Below, piece after piece: positions 10,940-21,520 of a stretch of 64,000 nt of DNA. The notes beneath the pieces are model-generated. The model saw nothing but the letters and a program-made list of their open reading frames with translations. It had not been told where the DNA came from and made no database searches. Source of the DNA: Gautieria morchelliformis (taxonomy: Eukaryota; Basidiomycota; Agaricomycetes; Gomphales; Gomphaceae); assembly GCA_015179125.1 (NCBI GenBank), contig WHVA01000390.1:46351-110350 (forward strand). Reading direction: 5' to 3'. Numbering within the stretch: the stretch's first letter is position 1; every line of letters starts with the position of its first letter. A program made the translations under genes and the position numbers.

Positions 10940-12620
10940 TCAAAGCGAGAAAATCCTCAGCCGGCATGAAGGGATAGGTCTCCCCTTCTTCTGCCTTCTC
11001 AAAGATGCGCTGATCGTGGAGAAAACTAGTTTACCTGCCAGCGGTTCCAGAGGTTTGAATACATCCTGCAAAATGTAAGTCGCTTTTGTTGAAATACAAC
11101 ATGTTGTGTCCCGCCAACGCGCGATCATTGAGCATCCAACTTGAATTTTGGATGACATATGGTAAGTTGGAATTTGCCAATGGCGACACATCGACGTTCA
11201 GACCTGTATGGCTGTCAATAAAGATAATCGGCAGATAATAAAGGGACTCCAGATCGTTGCAATGAGCTGTTAAACGATTATTGAGAGCATTGCGCGGCAT
11301 GAAAACATAAGAACCCTAACCCAAAATATCATCAAGCGAAGCCACCCAATCATAATATGAACAGTGGTCCAAACGGCGATGTGTCTGACCGTGGAGCAAT
11401 GTTATGCGTGTGAGAAGTCTGAAAGAAGAAACCCTTGGGATTGTCCTCCTTTTCTTCTCTGAATGTAGACATTCCAAGAGGCGATATCCCGATCCATCAT
11501 CTTCACCTCAAGAAACAGTATTTTCAGCTCTATCGCCACGATCAGTAACAACCAGCCTCATAAACACAACTCATACCTTGAACTATGTCTCGCAATGCGC
11601 GTACGAGCCCGAATACATTCTTATATTTTTTTCCAATGGGACGCACTCGCCCTCACTACAACTCCTGACTGGGCGACCATGGTCCAAGTTGTTGTCTCCC
11701 ACAATCGCCGAGAGGGAGGCCGGCCAAAGTAAATGAGGTGTATACCGGCTCAAATGAGATCCATTCCGCAGGGTTCAGGAGATGATGTTTCAAACGACCC
11801 TCTTCGACCATTCTTCTGATGTGAGCGCATGCCCAATTATCAAGTCACATGTCGTGGATGAGATGTGTTCGTCAGTGCCATCCGACTTGCGGGCCAAGTG
11901 GATCCATGGGCCATGGCTTCAAATGTTGTACTGCTGAGTTTGAGTGGCGCGATTGTATCGACCACATCTACATCCCATCAATATACGAAGCGTGTCATTG
12001 GTTTGATAGCGTCGAATCCAAGCTCGTCATTAGTGCACGAGACAATGGTAGCAATGATATGGCAGAAATGTGCAGCTTTCGTATGGGAATCAAGAGCTTC
12101 AGAAAAGATGACACCAGCGCGGTCCCACAAAAGGATTTCCACAGTGAATTCCGTGAATAACAGCGACGGGACAAACCTCCGGTGAGCTTGCGCCGCGAAA
12201 ACTTGGCGCACGTAGGATGCTAGTTGGAACATGGCTTGGCTGCCGCCGGATTTTCGAATCCTCTCGGTTTTCATTGTGATAGGAATGACGCACCACCGCC
12301 TGTCGACTAGAGATTCTTGATATATTGCTTCCCTATCCTCTTCGCTCAGCGTATTCCTTTCATTTGCGACCGGTGTTCGTGGGGCAAGAATTCCACAGGC
12401 AACCGGGAAGGCGGGGGTTTCCTTCCACAGAAATACATCGGATTTCAATGACTTTCTCCCAAATGTCGGAATTGGGTTTGTTTGGCGGTAAATCGCAACA
12501 CGGCGGTCAGAAAGCCCCTGATGATTGCAGCATTGAGGACCAGAGCTTCGGTAATGTCGCTCTCCTGGATGACACGTTGGCCTCGGTGCATCGGGAGACC
12601 TGTCCAACCATTTGCCAGTT
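10940..12620 (-). pseudogene. FunK1-type fungal protein kinase, decayed
   Basis: FunK1 kinases are a fungal-specific expanded family of unknown substrate. The N-terminal FunK1 region is open at about 12607-11978 on the minus strand: ASYVRQVFAAQAHRRFVPSL, VEILLWDRAGVIFSEALDSH and NDELGFDAIKPMTRF. A stop follows immediately at about 11975. A kinase-core scrap FGLVRALRDIVQG appears near 11600, and the typical C-terminal motif HCNDLESLYYLPIIFI near 11220-11270. The catalytic HRD and DFG segments are not readable, and the intervening DNA carries several stops in every frame. The family is confident from the two end motifs; the gene is dead. Confidence 0.75.
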
Positions 12621-12639
12621 TTTCACCCCGTACACCGTT

Positions 12640-13227
12640 TGCATCCTTCTCCGGGGGCCCATTTGTGTCTCCATAGAATTCCGCAACGCTCTTGAGAATG
12701 TCGCTGTTTGGTGTGGTTCACCATCATGTGGCGGAAGCATTTATGCTAGTAGTCTTGTCACCTTGGCAGCATCATGGCTGAGCGGCCTAGCAGAAGTACC
12801 ACTACGTACTTCAGGTGTCGTGATAGACATGAGCCTGACAGTATAATCGGGGTAGAACAACTTGAAAACAGAATTACATATCCCAGTGACAAAGTTGAGC
12901 CACATAGGACGAGCGCCGTGACGATAAATAGGCAATACTCTAGGTGTTCGTTTTAATGGCATGATCCACTATCTGCAAAACGCTGTAAATATTCAAAATG
13001 TGTGTATAGTTGCCGCCGGATCCAGCTATTTACTACGCGATGCCAACTCTGACATGTTAGTAAGATCCATGCACGCATAGCCACAGCTCTGCGACTTGCT
13101 GACAGCGTTTGCCAGGATAAGCTTCTTGAGTTCAAACAGACGAACTTGCTGCACCTTGATAATAGCGTTGTGTAGTTGAGCCGAGCGTCAAAAGCGTGTA
13201 AGTCACGTAAGCGCCTCGATTTCGAGC
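12640..13227. other. Flank between the FunK1 relic and the hAT element
   Basis: Short open frames only. It may contain the lost 5' exons of the FunK1 relic, but none could be aligned by eye. Confidence 0.25.
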
Positions 13228-14148
13228 CACCCGTCTAGTGTTTTCCCGGCCCGGCTTGGGCTCAAACGCCCCGGTCACGGCTCGGCCTGAGACGGCTCGG
13301 GCTTCACAAAACCCAGGCCGGGCTTTTTTTACGGCTCAGGCCCGGCTCCGGCTCGGCTCGCCTTTGGCCCCGGCTCGCTGGTGGCCGCAGGGTGAAAAAC
13401 ACCCTTTTCGTCCAGCTTTGACTGCGCGCGGCCGGGATGAGAGCTGTGAGGGTTGGGCTGAGGTGAGTTAGGTTGCGCGGAGTAGGATCGCCGCTCGGGT
13501 GGGCGGGATCCTGCTCTGCGGCTGCTCTCATCTCGGTTTCGCGCCGGTCGCGCACTCTGATTCATTATTATCCTGGTGTTTTCTATAGTATTCATGTCTA
13601 ATTATTGGCTAATACTTTGTCCGTGTCTACTTCTCTGCTACGGGGCTGCGTGCTTCGTCCCCCTTGGCAAGTCCGTGATTCGTCCTTGGGTTCTGATTGG
13701 TGTGGGCGGGTGGGTAAAGAAAAAACTTAAGGAGTGGTGTTCGAGCGAAAGAGGGTAGGCGGGGTTTCTTGAGCGAGTGGGCGGTGGAGAGGAAGAAAAA
13801 CGGTGGGATTAGGCGCTGGCTGCTGCGCTCAGCTGGACGCTTGGTGCCGACGTCTGCCGGCACCTCTCTCATTCCCTCATTTGAATTTTAAGCGCCTTAT
13901 CTAAGTTTCCCACGCGTGGTGCCGGCGCGCTGTGCCTGGGCCGTCGAGCCGCCTAGGGCGGCTTCACCCATACCATCTAGGCGCTCAAGAGCCGCGGCTT
14001 CACGGCTCGGCCCAGGCTTGTCAAATCCTGAGCCGGGCTTTTTGGGACGGCCTGGAGACGGCTACGGCGCGGCTCGGCTCAGCCTGTATGGGCTCGGCTC
14101 CGGCTTTGTCGCGGCCTAAGCCGGGCCCGGGAAAACACTACACCTGTC
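13228..14148. mobile_element. Non-autonomous hAT-type element (905 bp) with 8-bp target duplication
   Basis: The element spans 13236-14140. Its ends are inverted repeats: left TAGTGTTTTCCCGGCCCGG, right, read on the other strand, TAGTGTTTTCCCGGGCCCGG, so about 22 bp match with a single-base indel. The flanks are CACCCGTC (13228-13235) and CACCTGTC (14141-14148), an 8-bp target duplication with one transition. Eight-base duplications and TAGNG-type ends followed by GC-rich CGGCCCGG are typical of hAT transposons. Both subterminal regions (about 13270-13400 and 13990-14115) are dense in GGCTCGG/CGGCTC motifs, plausible transposase-binding sites. No transposase frame exists, so it would need a helper element. 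Confidence 0.85.
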
Positions 14149-15018
14149 GACTGTTAATGGTGTAGGATGTCGGGCCTCTTGTAGCTCGGCATGACCCGGG
14201 AAGGTGGAACAATTGGTCTGTGCTCGACCCCCTTTCAATTTGAGACACGCATATGTGTATGCGCGCATGTACAGTAATGTAACCTTCCCAGTGACTATTT
14301 GCTGCCACTGGGAAGTAAGTCGTTATGTAACCTGTATACTATAGTTCACCGCTAACTAGCTTGTAGTTAACAACTGTCTTTAGGTTATGGGCCCCGGCCC
14401 TACCTTCTGAAAGCAAAAATCCACTGTAACAATGCCAGCTACACCTCTTGATAAAATGAACAATTCCCAGTCAAGTACTGGTACTGCCTACTCTGTGTTA
14501 CCAAAGTTGCACCATGGAGGATATTCATAATGGTTATGTAATACAGCATATATGAGTATATAATATATACTATAAGAGTATTAATAACAACATATAGGAA
14601 TATATAGTAGTATTTATAAGGAGAATAATAGATGTTATTAGATGATTCTGTATATATTTAAACATCTCGAAGATATATATACATATGAGAGAGTATTAGA
14701 CTACAAGATAGAGTAACAGATACTTGGAGAAATACTTGTAACAGATATGAGTAGGAGTATTAGTATGACTAGTTATAATGAGAGAGTATTAGACTAGCAT
14801 ATGGAGTAATAGTAGTTGTGTAGATATTTGTAATATATATGAATAGTTATAATGATATAGTGTATATTAAAAGTCGGTAGAAAAAATAAGAAGAGACGTA
14901 AAAATTGGCATTGGCGTTCTCGTCGGCGGAGCCGCCGCTTGGGGAGGGACAAAATAAAAATTATTTATAGCCCAACAATAAGATTGGCATATACTTTCGT
15001 CCTCTTCTTTTCTATAAT
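14149..15018. other. AT-rich low-complexity region
   Basis: About 14530-14880 is strongly AT-rich, with recurring TATATA, GAGAGTATTAGACTA and AGTATTAGTA blocks. The repeated phrase 'gagagtattagacta' appears near 14691 and 14783. No genes seen. Confidence 0.5.
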
Positions 15019-15338
15019 TTGAGAATAAAATGGGTGAAGCTACAGGTAATAAAAAGTTGTGAGCATCCGCCCATGGTAATTATTTTTCATGGAGCGCAAG
15101 TATGGAGTCGATGTTGCAATCCCTCAACCAGTGGGAGGTTGGGATGGGAAGAGTCCCCAGTCCGATATGTGCTGACTCGAAGGCTCCTATGGGAGCTAGA
15201 GCTAGAAGAAGCTTGGACGCTCCGGATGGAGCGTGCGTACACAGAAATTGATCTGCATCTTGAAGAACAGCAACAGACGGCGATTCGTGATAATCGTGAC
15301 CCATGCTTGGCCTGGAACACACTGCACACGGTGTATGG
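15019..15338 (+). pseudogene. Orphan copia gag fragment
   Basis: The plus-strand frame ends in EEAWTLRMERAYTEIDLHLE and QQTAIRDNRDPCLAWNTLH, which matches the first helices of Ty1/copia gag (UBN2-type), where a conserved 'AW..L...YG' follows an acidic helix. It runs directly into the left LTR of the minus-strand copia element at 15339, in the opposite orientation. No continuation is found on the far side of that element, so it is not simply an element split by insertion. Confidence 0.6.
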
Positions 15339-15837
15339 TGTAGAGGACAGGAATTATAGGCAGTAGGTATGGACTGCTTGCTCAAAAGAATAGACTAGAA
15401 ATTAATTCACTCTCTCAGTGAATTTAGTTGTCACTGTAAGTATATTATACACTACCTAGAAATTAATTCACTACAGAGGATTTCTAGGTCAATAAATCGA
15501 AAGAACACTAGACTAATTTACTTGCCTCTCTCAGTGAATTTAGTTGTCACTGAGAGAGGGGGAAATCTGTCTCACTGTGCATGTACTACTACCCGGCCCT
15601 TTAGCGCCCAAGAGCTCGCGTGTCGAAGTCATTTCAGACTCCGCTGGGTGCAGCAGCTTGTGAAAATAGAAATAACAAGATGAAATGGAGAGGGTAAGGA
15701 GTGACTGGAAAATTTCGAAAATAATCAGAGTGATGGGTGCATGGTACAAGAACAATGTGAGAAGAGATTGAAACACCATACAGCAAATCGAATATATTAT
15801 GCTTGATTTTGGTGCAGGAGCATAAATGCACCCAACA
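15339..15837 (-). repeat. 3' LTR of the copia element
   Basis: 499 bp with TG...CA ends in plus-strand reading. It matches the copy at 20097-20594 except for a few substitutions and one extra G (GAGAGGG versus GAGAGG, near 15690). Confidence 0.95.
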
Positions 15838-15847
15838 CGCCCCCTCA
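15838..15847 (-). promoter_or_regulatory. Polypurine tract of the copia element
   Basis: On the minus strand TTGAGGGGGCG lies directly before the 3' LTR. This is the expected position for the primer of plus-strand DNA synthesis. Confidence 0.75.
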
Positions 15848-15850
15848 AGC

Positions 15851-18800
15851 TTAATATATTCCGATTTGCTCGTTGAGGATCTTCACTCTAGGACTAGGAA
15901 GTCCTTTAGTGAGAATATCTGCCAACATTTGTTCGGTTGGCAAATAAACGAGCTTGGCTTGTTGATTTTTGATTATATCTGGAAGGAAATATAATCTGAT
16001 GTCGAAATGTTTGGTTCTCGTGTGTTGTTGAGTGCCATACGTGATGGCAATGGCTGATTGATTGTCTGAATAAACTTGGATGGGTCTGTTCAGTGGTTGG
16101 AATATTTCAGAAATAAAATGGCGCATCCAGAGAGCCTCTTTGCCCGCATGGGTCAGGGCGACGAATTCGGCTTCAGTTGATGAGAGGGCTACTATCGACT
16201 GTTTCTGGCAACTCCATGAAACAGTGCCTCCATCAATCTGAAATAAGTATGCCGAATACGAACGCCTATGGCTCTGTGAACCCCAATCCGCATCTGAATA
16301 CCCCATCAAGCCGTCTCGATTTCTTCCAAGTGTGAGCTTGTAATGCTTCGTGCCTTTCAAATATTTGAAGACACGTTTGACTGCATTCCAATGTGTGCCA
16401 CCTGGATTTTCGAGGAATTGCGAGAGCAATGACACCGCAAATGCAATGTCAGGTCGAGTGGCTACAGCTGCCCACATCAGTGATCCTATGGCTTGCCTGT
16501 ATGGAAACTTCGACATGGCTTTCTTGCCTCTCTCTGTAGAAGGACATTGGTCTTTAGATAATTTAACAGCTGGATCAAGGGCGTAGCATAAGTCTTTGCA
16601 TCTTCGAGATTGAATTTCTTGATGATCTTCTCGATGTATGCAGGTTGTGAAATTGCAATGGTTTTCTTCTCCGTCTCTTTCGATTTTAAGATTCAATAGC
16701 CAATGAATCTCGCCTAGATCTTTCATACTGAAGACCTGAGCAAGATCTCGTTTGACTTCATCCAGGACTGACTGATTCTCAGCTGTGATGGTGAGATCAT
16801 CCACAGCTGTTGCAATGATCACATGCCCCTTTCCGCCACGTCTATAAAATACAGCCCCATCTGTGGCTGACGTAGTGAATCCTAATTTGTGGAATTCACC
16901 ACTTAGACGTTTGTACCATTCCCTTCCAGATTGTTTGAGGCCGTAGAGTGCTTTCTTCAAAAGTAGCACTTCGTCTTTGTCTCCGGACTCATATCCATAC
17001 GGCTGCTTCATGTAAATAGGTTCAGGCAGTGTAGCATTGAGGTATGCATAGTCCACGTCCATTTGATGGATAGGCCAGTCATTCCTAGCAGCAATGGTGC
17101 ATATGATCCGTAGGGAGGATAACCGAGCAACAGGTGAGTATGTCTCATCATAGTCGACTCCAAACTTCTGTGTGAAGCCTTGGGCGACCATTCTCGATTT
17201 AGGCATTATTGGTTTCCCTTCTGGATTACGCTTCCAAAGGTAGACCCATTTATTACCGACAATATTGGCTCCAGGAGGGGTTTAGCTCGTTCCCACACTC
17301 CTTTGTCGATTAGGGCCTCGTACTCTTTGTCCATTGATTTCTTCCACATAGGATTATTCAGAGCTTCGTCTGCATTGCTAGGTTCAATTTGACTCAAATC
17401 CGGTGCCTTGTCACTGTTTTGACCGTCGGTTGGAAACGCACTGATGGCACACTCATAGCTACTGATGCCATCAATCTCGGAGGATAATTCTTGGTCGAAT
17501 AAAACTTCTTTATGGTCCTCAACATCCTCGTAAGCTAGCGTAGTCATATGTGCGCCAGCTTGTCTCTGAGTCTGAGATCTTGTTACGGGACCTGATGGGG
17601 CCGGCTGCACTTGTTGTTGACGGATCCTTTCGCTTCTCCTTATCGGTTCAGCTTCTCTAGGTCTGTCATCAACTCCCTGAATAGGTTGCAGCTCTTCAAG
17701 ATATTCCTCTGGTGCACTTTCATCAATTTCTTCGATCTTTGCCTCTTCGCTGACTAAGCAACCGGGCACTGGGACTGATGCCGGAATGGCCTTCTTCTCT
17801 TCTCTAGACGTAGGTAGCTTGGATTCCTCAATAGAAATGATTGGGACCTTTCCCTTCTTCATCTCTGAATCAAACACAACATTCCGCTCGACAGAAACTT
17901 TGTGCGAGTCAGGCCAATAAATATAATGACCATGGCTCTGCGCAGAAATTCCTATCCACCGAGCTCTCTTGGCACGAGCTTCCAATTTATCTCCCTGAGT
18001 GACCTTAACATAGACTTCAGTTCCCCACGCATGAATGTCTTTGAGATTCGGTTTCTCATGGTGGATCATCTCGTAGGGCGTTTTATCCGGTAGAGCTCTT
18101 GTATGTGTCCTTTTCCTAAGATAATTGGCATGCTGTATTGCATAGCCCCATAATATCTTAGAAAGGCCTGAGTCCAGCAGCATGGCACGAGTTCTCTCAG
18201 TGAGAGTTCGGTTCAGACGTTCGGCAACACCATTAGACTCTGGTGTGTCGTGTACCGTCAACTGATGCTTCGTGCCTTGTTTGGCTAGATGCTGTTCGAA
18301 TTCAGAGCTCGTATACTCGCCCCCTCGATCAGAAACAAGTGCCTTGATGTGCACATTTCTCTGTCGAAGCATTAAAGCCTCGTAGAGCTTGTACTTTGAA
18401 AATGCTTCTGATTTGTTTGCCATGAGATAGATCACCGATTCTCTTGAGTAGTCATCAATAAAAGAGACATAATATGACTTTTTATCGATCGTGAGGTGTC
18501 TTGCAGGTCCCCAGACATCAGAATAAATTCTGTCACCGAATTTTGATGTTCGGTCTCTGGGTTCTCGAGGAAGAGGTTTGCGTGCAATCTTGGCCTGAAT
18601 ACACGCATCACAGACAATTCTATCGCCTGTGGAGCTCAGTTCAATGCCCAATATCATGCCATGATTTAATAGATGTTGTAGGGACTTCTGTGAGATGTGC
18701 CCCATTTTTTGATGAATTTCCATGGCAGACAAACACATATGGGCTTGAGCACTTGGTGATTGGAGGTCTAGTCGATATAAACCATTGACCTTTGGTGCTT

Positions 18801-20091
18801 GCATCAATACCTTTCCAACAGCGTTAGATATCGTGCATTTCTGGCCACCGAGTCGAATGTCGTAGCCAGCATCATCGCACCGACCGATCAAGACGAGGGT
18901 AGCAGCAATTTTTGGTGCATAGTATGTATCTTGCAAAGTGACTTCTACTGTTTTATCTCCAACCTTATTGGATAATACGAGCAGTCCTGAACCGAAGGCA
19001 TCAAAGGTGCCTTTGTTGGCTGCTCGGATAGTCCTCGGCTGTGAGAATTGACAGTAGTTCCTCAATAAATTTTTATGAGGAGTCATATGCGATGTCGTTC
19101 CGGTGTCGAGTATGACTATAACTCCTGAGGATGTGCTCAGATTGAAATTCAAGCACTCGTCGAAATTGGTGAAGGCAAGATGCCCATCACCACTTTCCTC
19201 AGAAGAGGACTCTTCTTCGGCAACATTCACTTTTGCTTTACCCTTCTTCTTCTTCTTGCCTTTGGCTTTTTTCTTCTGACATGGTCCTTGACCTTCTTTA
19301 CCACCTCCTTTAGCCCAGCAATTTTCGATGGAATGTCCAGGCTTTTTGCAGTTGGTGCATATATGCGCCTTCTGCCCCTTCTGGTCCTTGTTAGTAGATG
19401 AACCAATAAACACCTGCTCTTCTTGCAGGAGTGTTTTCTTCCTGTCATACTGAGCCTTTAGTACCCTAATAATATTATCAGGGACTAATGGCATCCCGCA
19501 TTCTTCAAGCGAAGTGGTAAGGGTGTTCATGACTGCCTCATAGGATGGTGGAAGTGACGCAAGGATAATGTCCATGAATTCTTCTTCAGAAACTCTGGCT
19601 CCCATCTCATTAAGACGAGCATATAGGTCTTGGGCCTTGTCTAAATGATCTCTCAAATCTCCATCCTCAGGACATCTCATACTGCGGAGTTGTCTCTGCA
19701 GGCTGGTGAGGACCATCTTGGGCTTTTTGGTCATTTCATTGACCAGTGCATCCCAAGTCTCTTTTGCTGTCTTCTGCTTCTGTAGCATCAGAGCTAATGA
19801 CTCTGACACTGAGACGATGATTTGGGTCTTGGCTTGTCCTTCTCTAGCAAGGTATCTCTCCAGCTTCTCCTCAGCCTTATCCATCTGAGTTTCCTCAGCT
19901 TCTGTAAGAATATGGCCTGGGGGCATAACTGGAGGATCAGGAGGTCAAGTGACTCTCCCTTCTACATGCTTGAGTAGATTTTTGGACTCGAAATAGCTGA
20001 TGAGAGTGGCTCGCCACAATGGCCAATTACTTCCATCAGTAGCAAGCTTCTCAACACCCAATAGCTTCTCAGAAGTGTCTCTGGGGCCCAT
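15851..20091 (-). pseudogene. Copia gag-pol polyprotein (one stop and one frameshift)
   Basis: Translation should begin at the ATG at 20091-20089, and the gag leader reads DGSNWPLWRATLISYFESKN. An in-frame TGA lies at 19947-19945 (after GRVT), probably CGA to TGA. The frame then stays open from 19926 to 17206: gag helices (LASLPPSYEAVMNTL), zinc knuckle CTNCKKPGHSIENC, protease active site ILDTGTTSHM, integrase core (DVWGPARHLTID; VSFIDDYSRES; TPESNGVAERLN). Near 17280 a one-base shift at a GGGG run moves to the frame of 17206-15851. That frame holds reverse transcriptase (KWVYLWKRNPEGKP; MDVDYAYLNATLPEPIYM; the catalytic loop as AVDDL) and RNase H (GYSDADWGSQS; SSTEAEFVAL). All domains survive, so only two lesions separate it from an intact element. 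As it stands it is non-autonomous. Confidence 0.9.
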
Positions 20092-20096
20092 AACCC
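20084..20096 (-). promoter_or_regulatory. Primer-binding site matching the initiator tRNA-Met anticodon arm
   Basis: The 13 bases next to the 5' LTR read GGGTTATGGGCCC on the coding strand, complementary to GGGCCCATAACCC, the anticodon stem-loop of eukaryotic initiator tRNA-Met. Internal (half-tRNA) priming by this tRNA is known for Drosophila copia. The gag ATG lies inside the site, opposite the CAT anticodon. Confidence 0.75.
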
Positions 20097-20594
20097 TGTA
20101 GAGGACAGGAAGTATAGGCAGTAGGTATGGACTTGTTGCTCAAAAGAATAGACTAGAAATTAATTCACTCTCTCAGTGAATTTAGTTGTCACTGTAAGTA
20201 TATTATACACTACCTAGAAATTAATTCACTACAGAGGATTTCTAGGTCAATAAATCGAAAGAACACTAGACTAATTTACTTGCCTCTCTCAGTGAATTTA
20301 GTTGTCACTGAGAGAGGGGGAAATCTGTCTCACTGTGCATATACTACTACCCGGCCCTTTAGCGCCCAAGAGCTCGCACGTCGAAGTCATTTCAGACTCC
20401 GCTGGGTGCAGCCGCTTGTGAAAATAGAAATAACAAGATGAAATGGAGAGGTAAGGAGTGACTGGAAAATTTCGAAAATAATCAGAGTGATGGGTGCATG
20501 GTACAAGAACAATGTGAGAAGAGATTGAAACACCATACAGCAAATCGAATATATTATGCTTGATTTTGGTGCAGGAGCATAAATGCACCCAACA
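20097..20594 (-). repeat. 5' LTR of the copia element
   Basis: 498 bp, TG...CA ends, about 98% identical by eye to 15339-15837. It contains the imperfect inverted motif CTCTCTCAGTGAATTTAGTTGTCACTG repeated around 20170 and 20285. Confidence 0.95.
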
Positions 20595-21520
20595 CTGCCT
20601 GCATCGTATCGCACCTCGTGTGCCTGTGCCGTTTTCCAATCCCATTACTTTTACATGTATTTCAGAACTGCATTTCAGTACTATAATGCACTGCTTTTCT
20701 GTTCTTTACAGCTGCAGTTTTAAGTACAAATAAGGCTGAAAATCAGTGTGAATTGTTTCTGAAAGAACCACTCTCTCTACTAGATTTCGGGGTTGCGCCA
20801 ATTGACCGGTGCACTTCAATTCAGGTACGCGAGCACTTAAAATTAGTACCTTCTGCACTGATTTATCGGTGCGTAATGTACTTAAGTTAAGTCCCCAGTC
20901 TTCCTGCAGTGCAGACGCGCGATGTCGGCGACCGAAATGCGATATGAAATGACATTATTCATTTTAGCAACAGCTATATAGCGTCGATTACACTGAGAGT
21001 AGAGTCGCGACGCGGGTCCCGTGTCACGTGCCCCTTCCTCGCGCGCGCATGGAGAATCGCCCAAGCCCATGGCTTATGGGTCGACAGCCTTGTTGACAGA
21101 TTGTGGACAATTCGGTCTTCCTGCAGTGACAAGCCTGTCGACCTCAACCTGTTTTCTTCAAGGCCTCGGCGCCGATTCACGCTGTATATGAGTGACAGGC
21201 AGCACTCATCGCAGGACACATGGTGGGTGTCTACCCTGCGTTGGTGTTTGAGGCCGTGAGATACAGGTCGGCCGTGGACAGCATGAGTCAGCACTGCTGC
21301 ACGCTGGTGGCCAGCGCTGTTCACCGGCGATTACCACCATTCAGCACCGCACGGCGCCAACCATGACGAAACCGTGTATAACTCCGGCTAGGCCGCTCCC
21401 ATGCAGTCACCTCACCTCAGCCCAACCTCAGCCCAATTACCCAGCTCTCATTGGACTTTACAGGATTGATGATTGATATAAAGTCATGATTTTTTCTACC
21501 CACAGTGCCAGGCTTTCTAT
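20595..21520. other. Flank right of the copia element
   Basis: No recognisable gene. A minus-strand open frame (20974-21324, 116 codons) shows no known motif. The phrase GTCTTCCTGCAGTG occurs at about 20897 and 21115, perhaps an old short duplication. Confidence 0.3.

Larger units (their letters stand above)
15339..20594 (-). mobile_element. Ty1/copia LTR retrotransposon, nearly complete
   Basis: The 5256-bp element has 498-499-bp LTRs beginning TGTAGAGGACAGGA and ending CACCCAACA in plus-strand reading. The coding strand is minus, so the 5' LTR is the right one. Gag, protease, integrase, reverse transcriptase and RNase H are all present in copia order. The primer-binding site and polypurine tract are in place. 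The LTRs differ at only about eight positions, suggesting a fairly recent insertion. No matching 5-bp target duplication exists (TATGG left, CTGCC right), so ectopic recombination after insertion is likely. Confidence 0.95.

Noticed and set aside
17902-18788. Plus-strand open frames within the copia element
   Set aside because: Antisense shadows of the gag-pol frame, without independent support.
15334-20599. 5-bp target-site duplication of the copia element
   Set aside because: TATGG and CTGCC do not match, nor do neighbouring offsets.
21130-21324. Possible gene in the minus-strand frame 20974-21324
   Set aside because: No recognisable domain, no splice-supported extension and no conservation signal.
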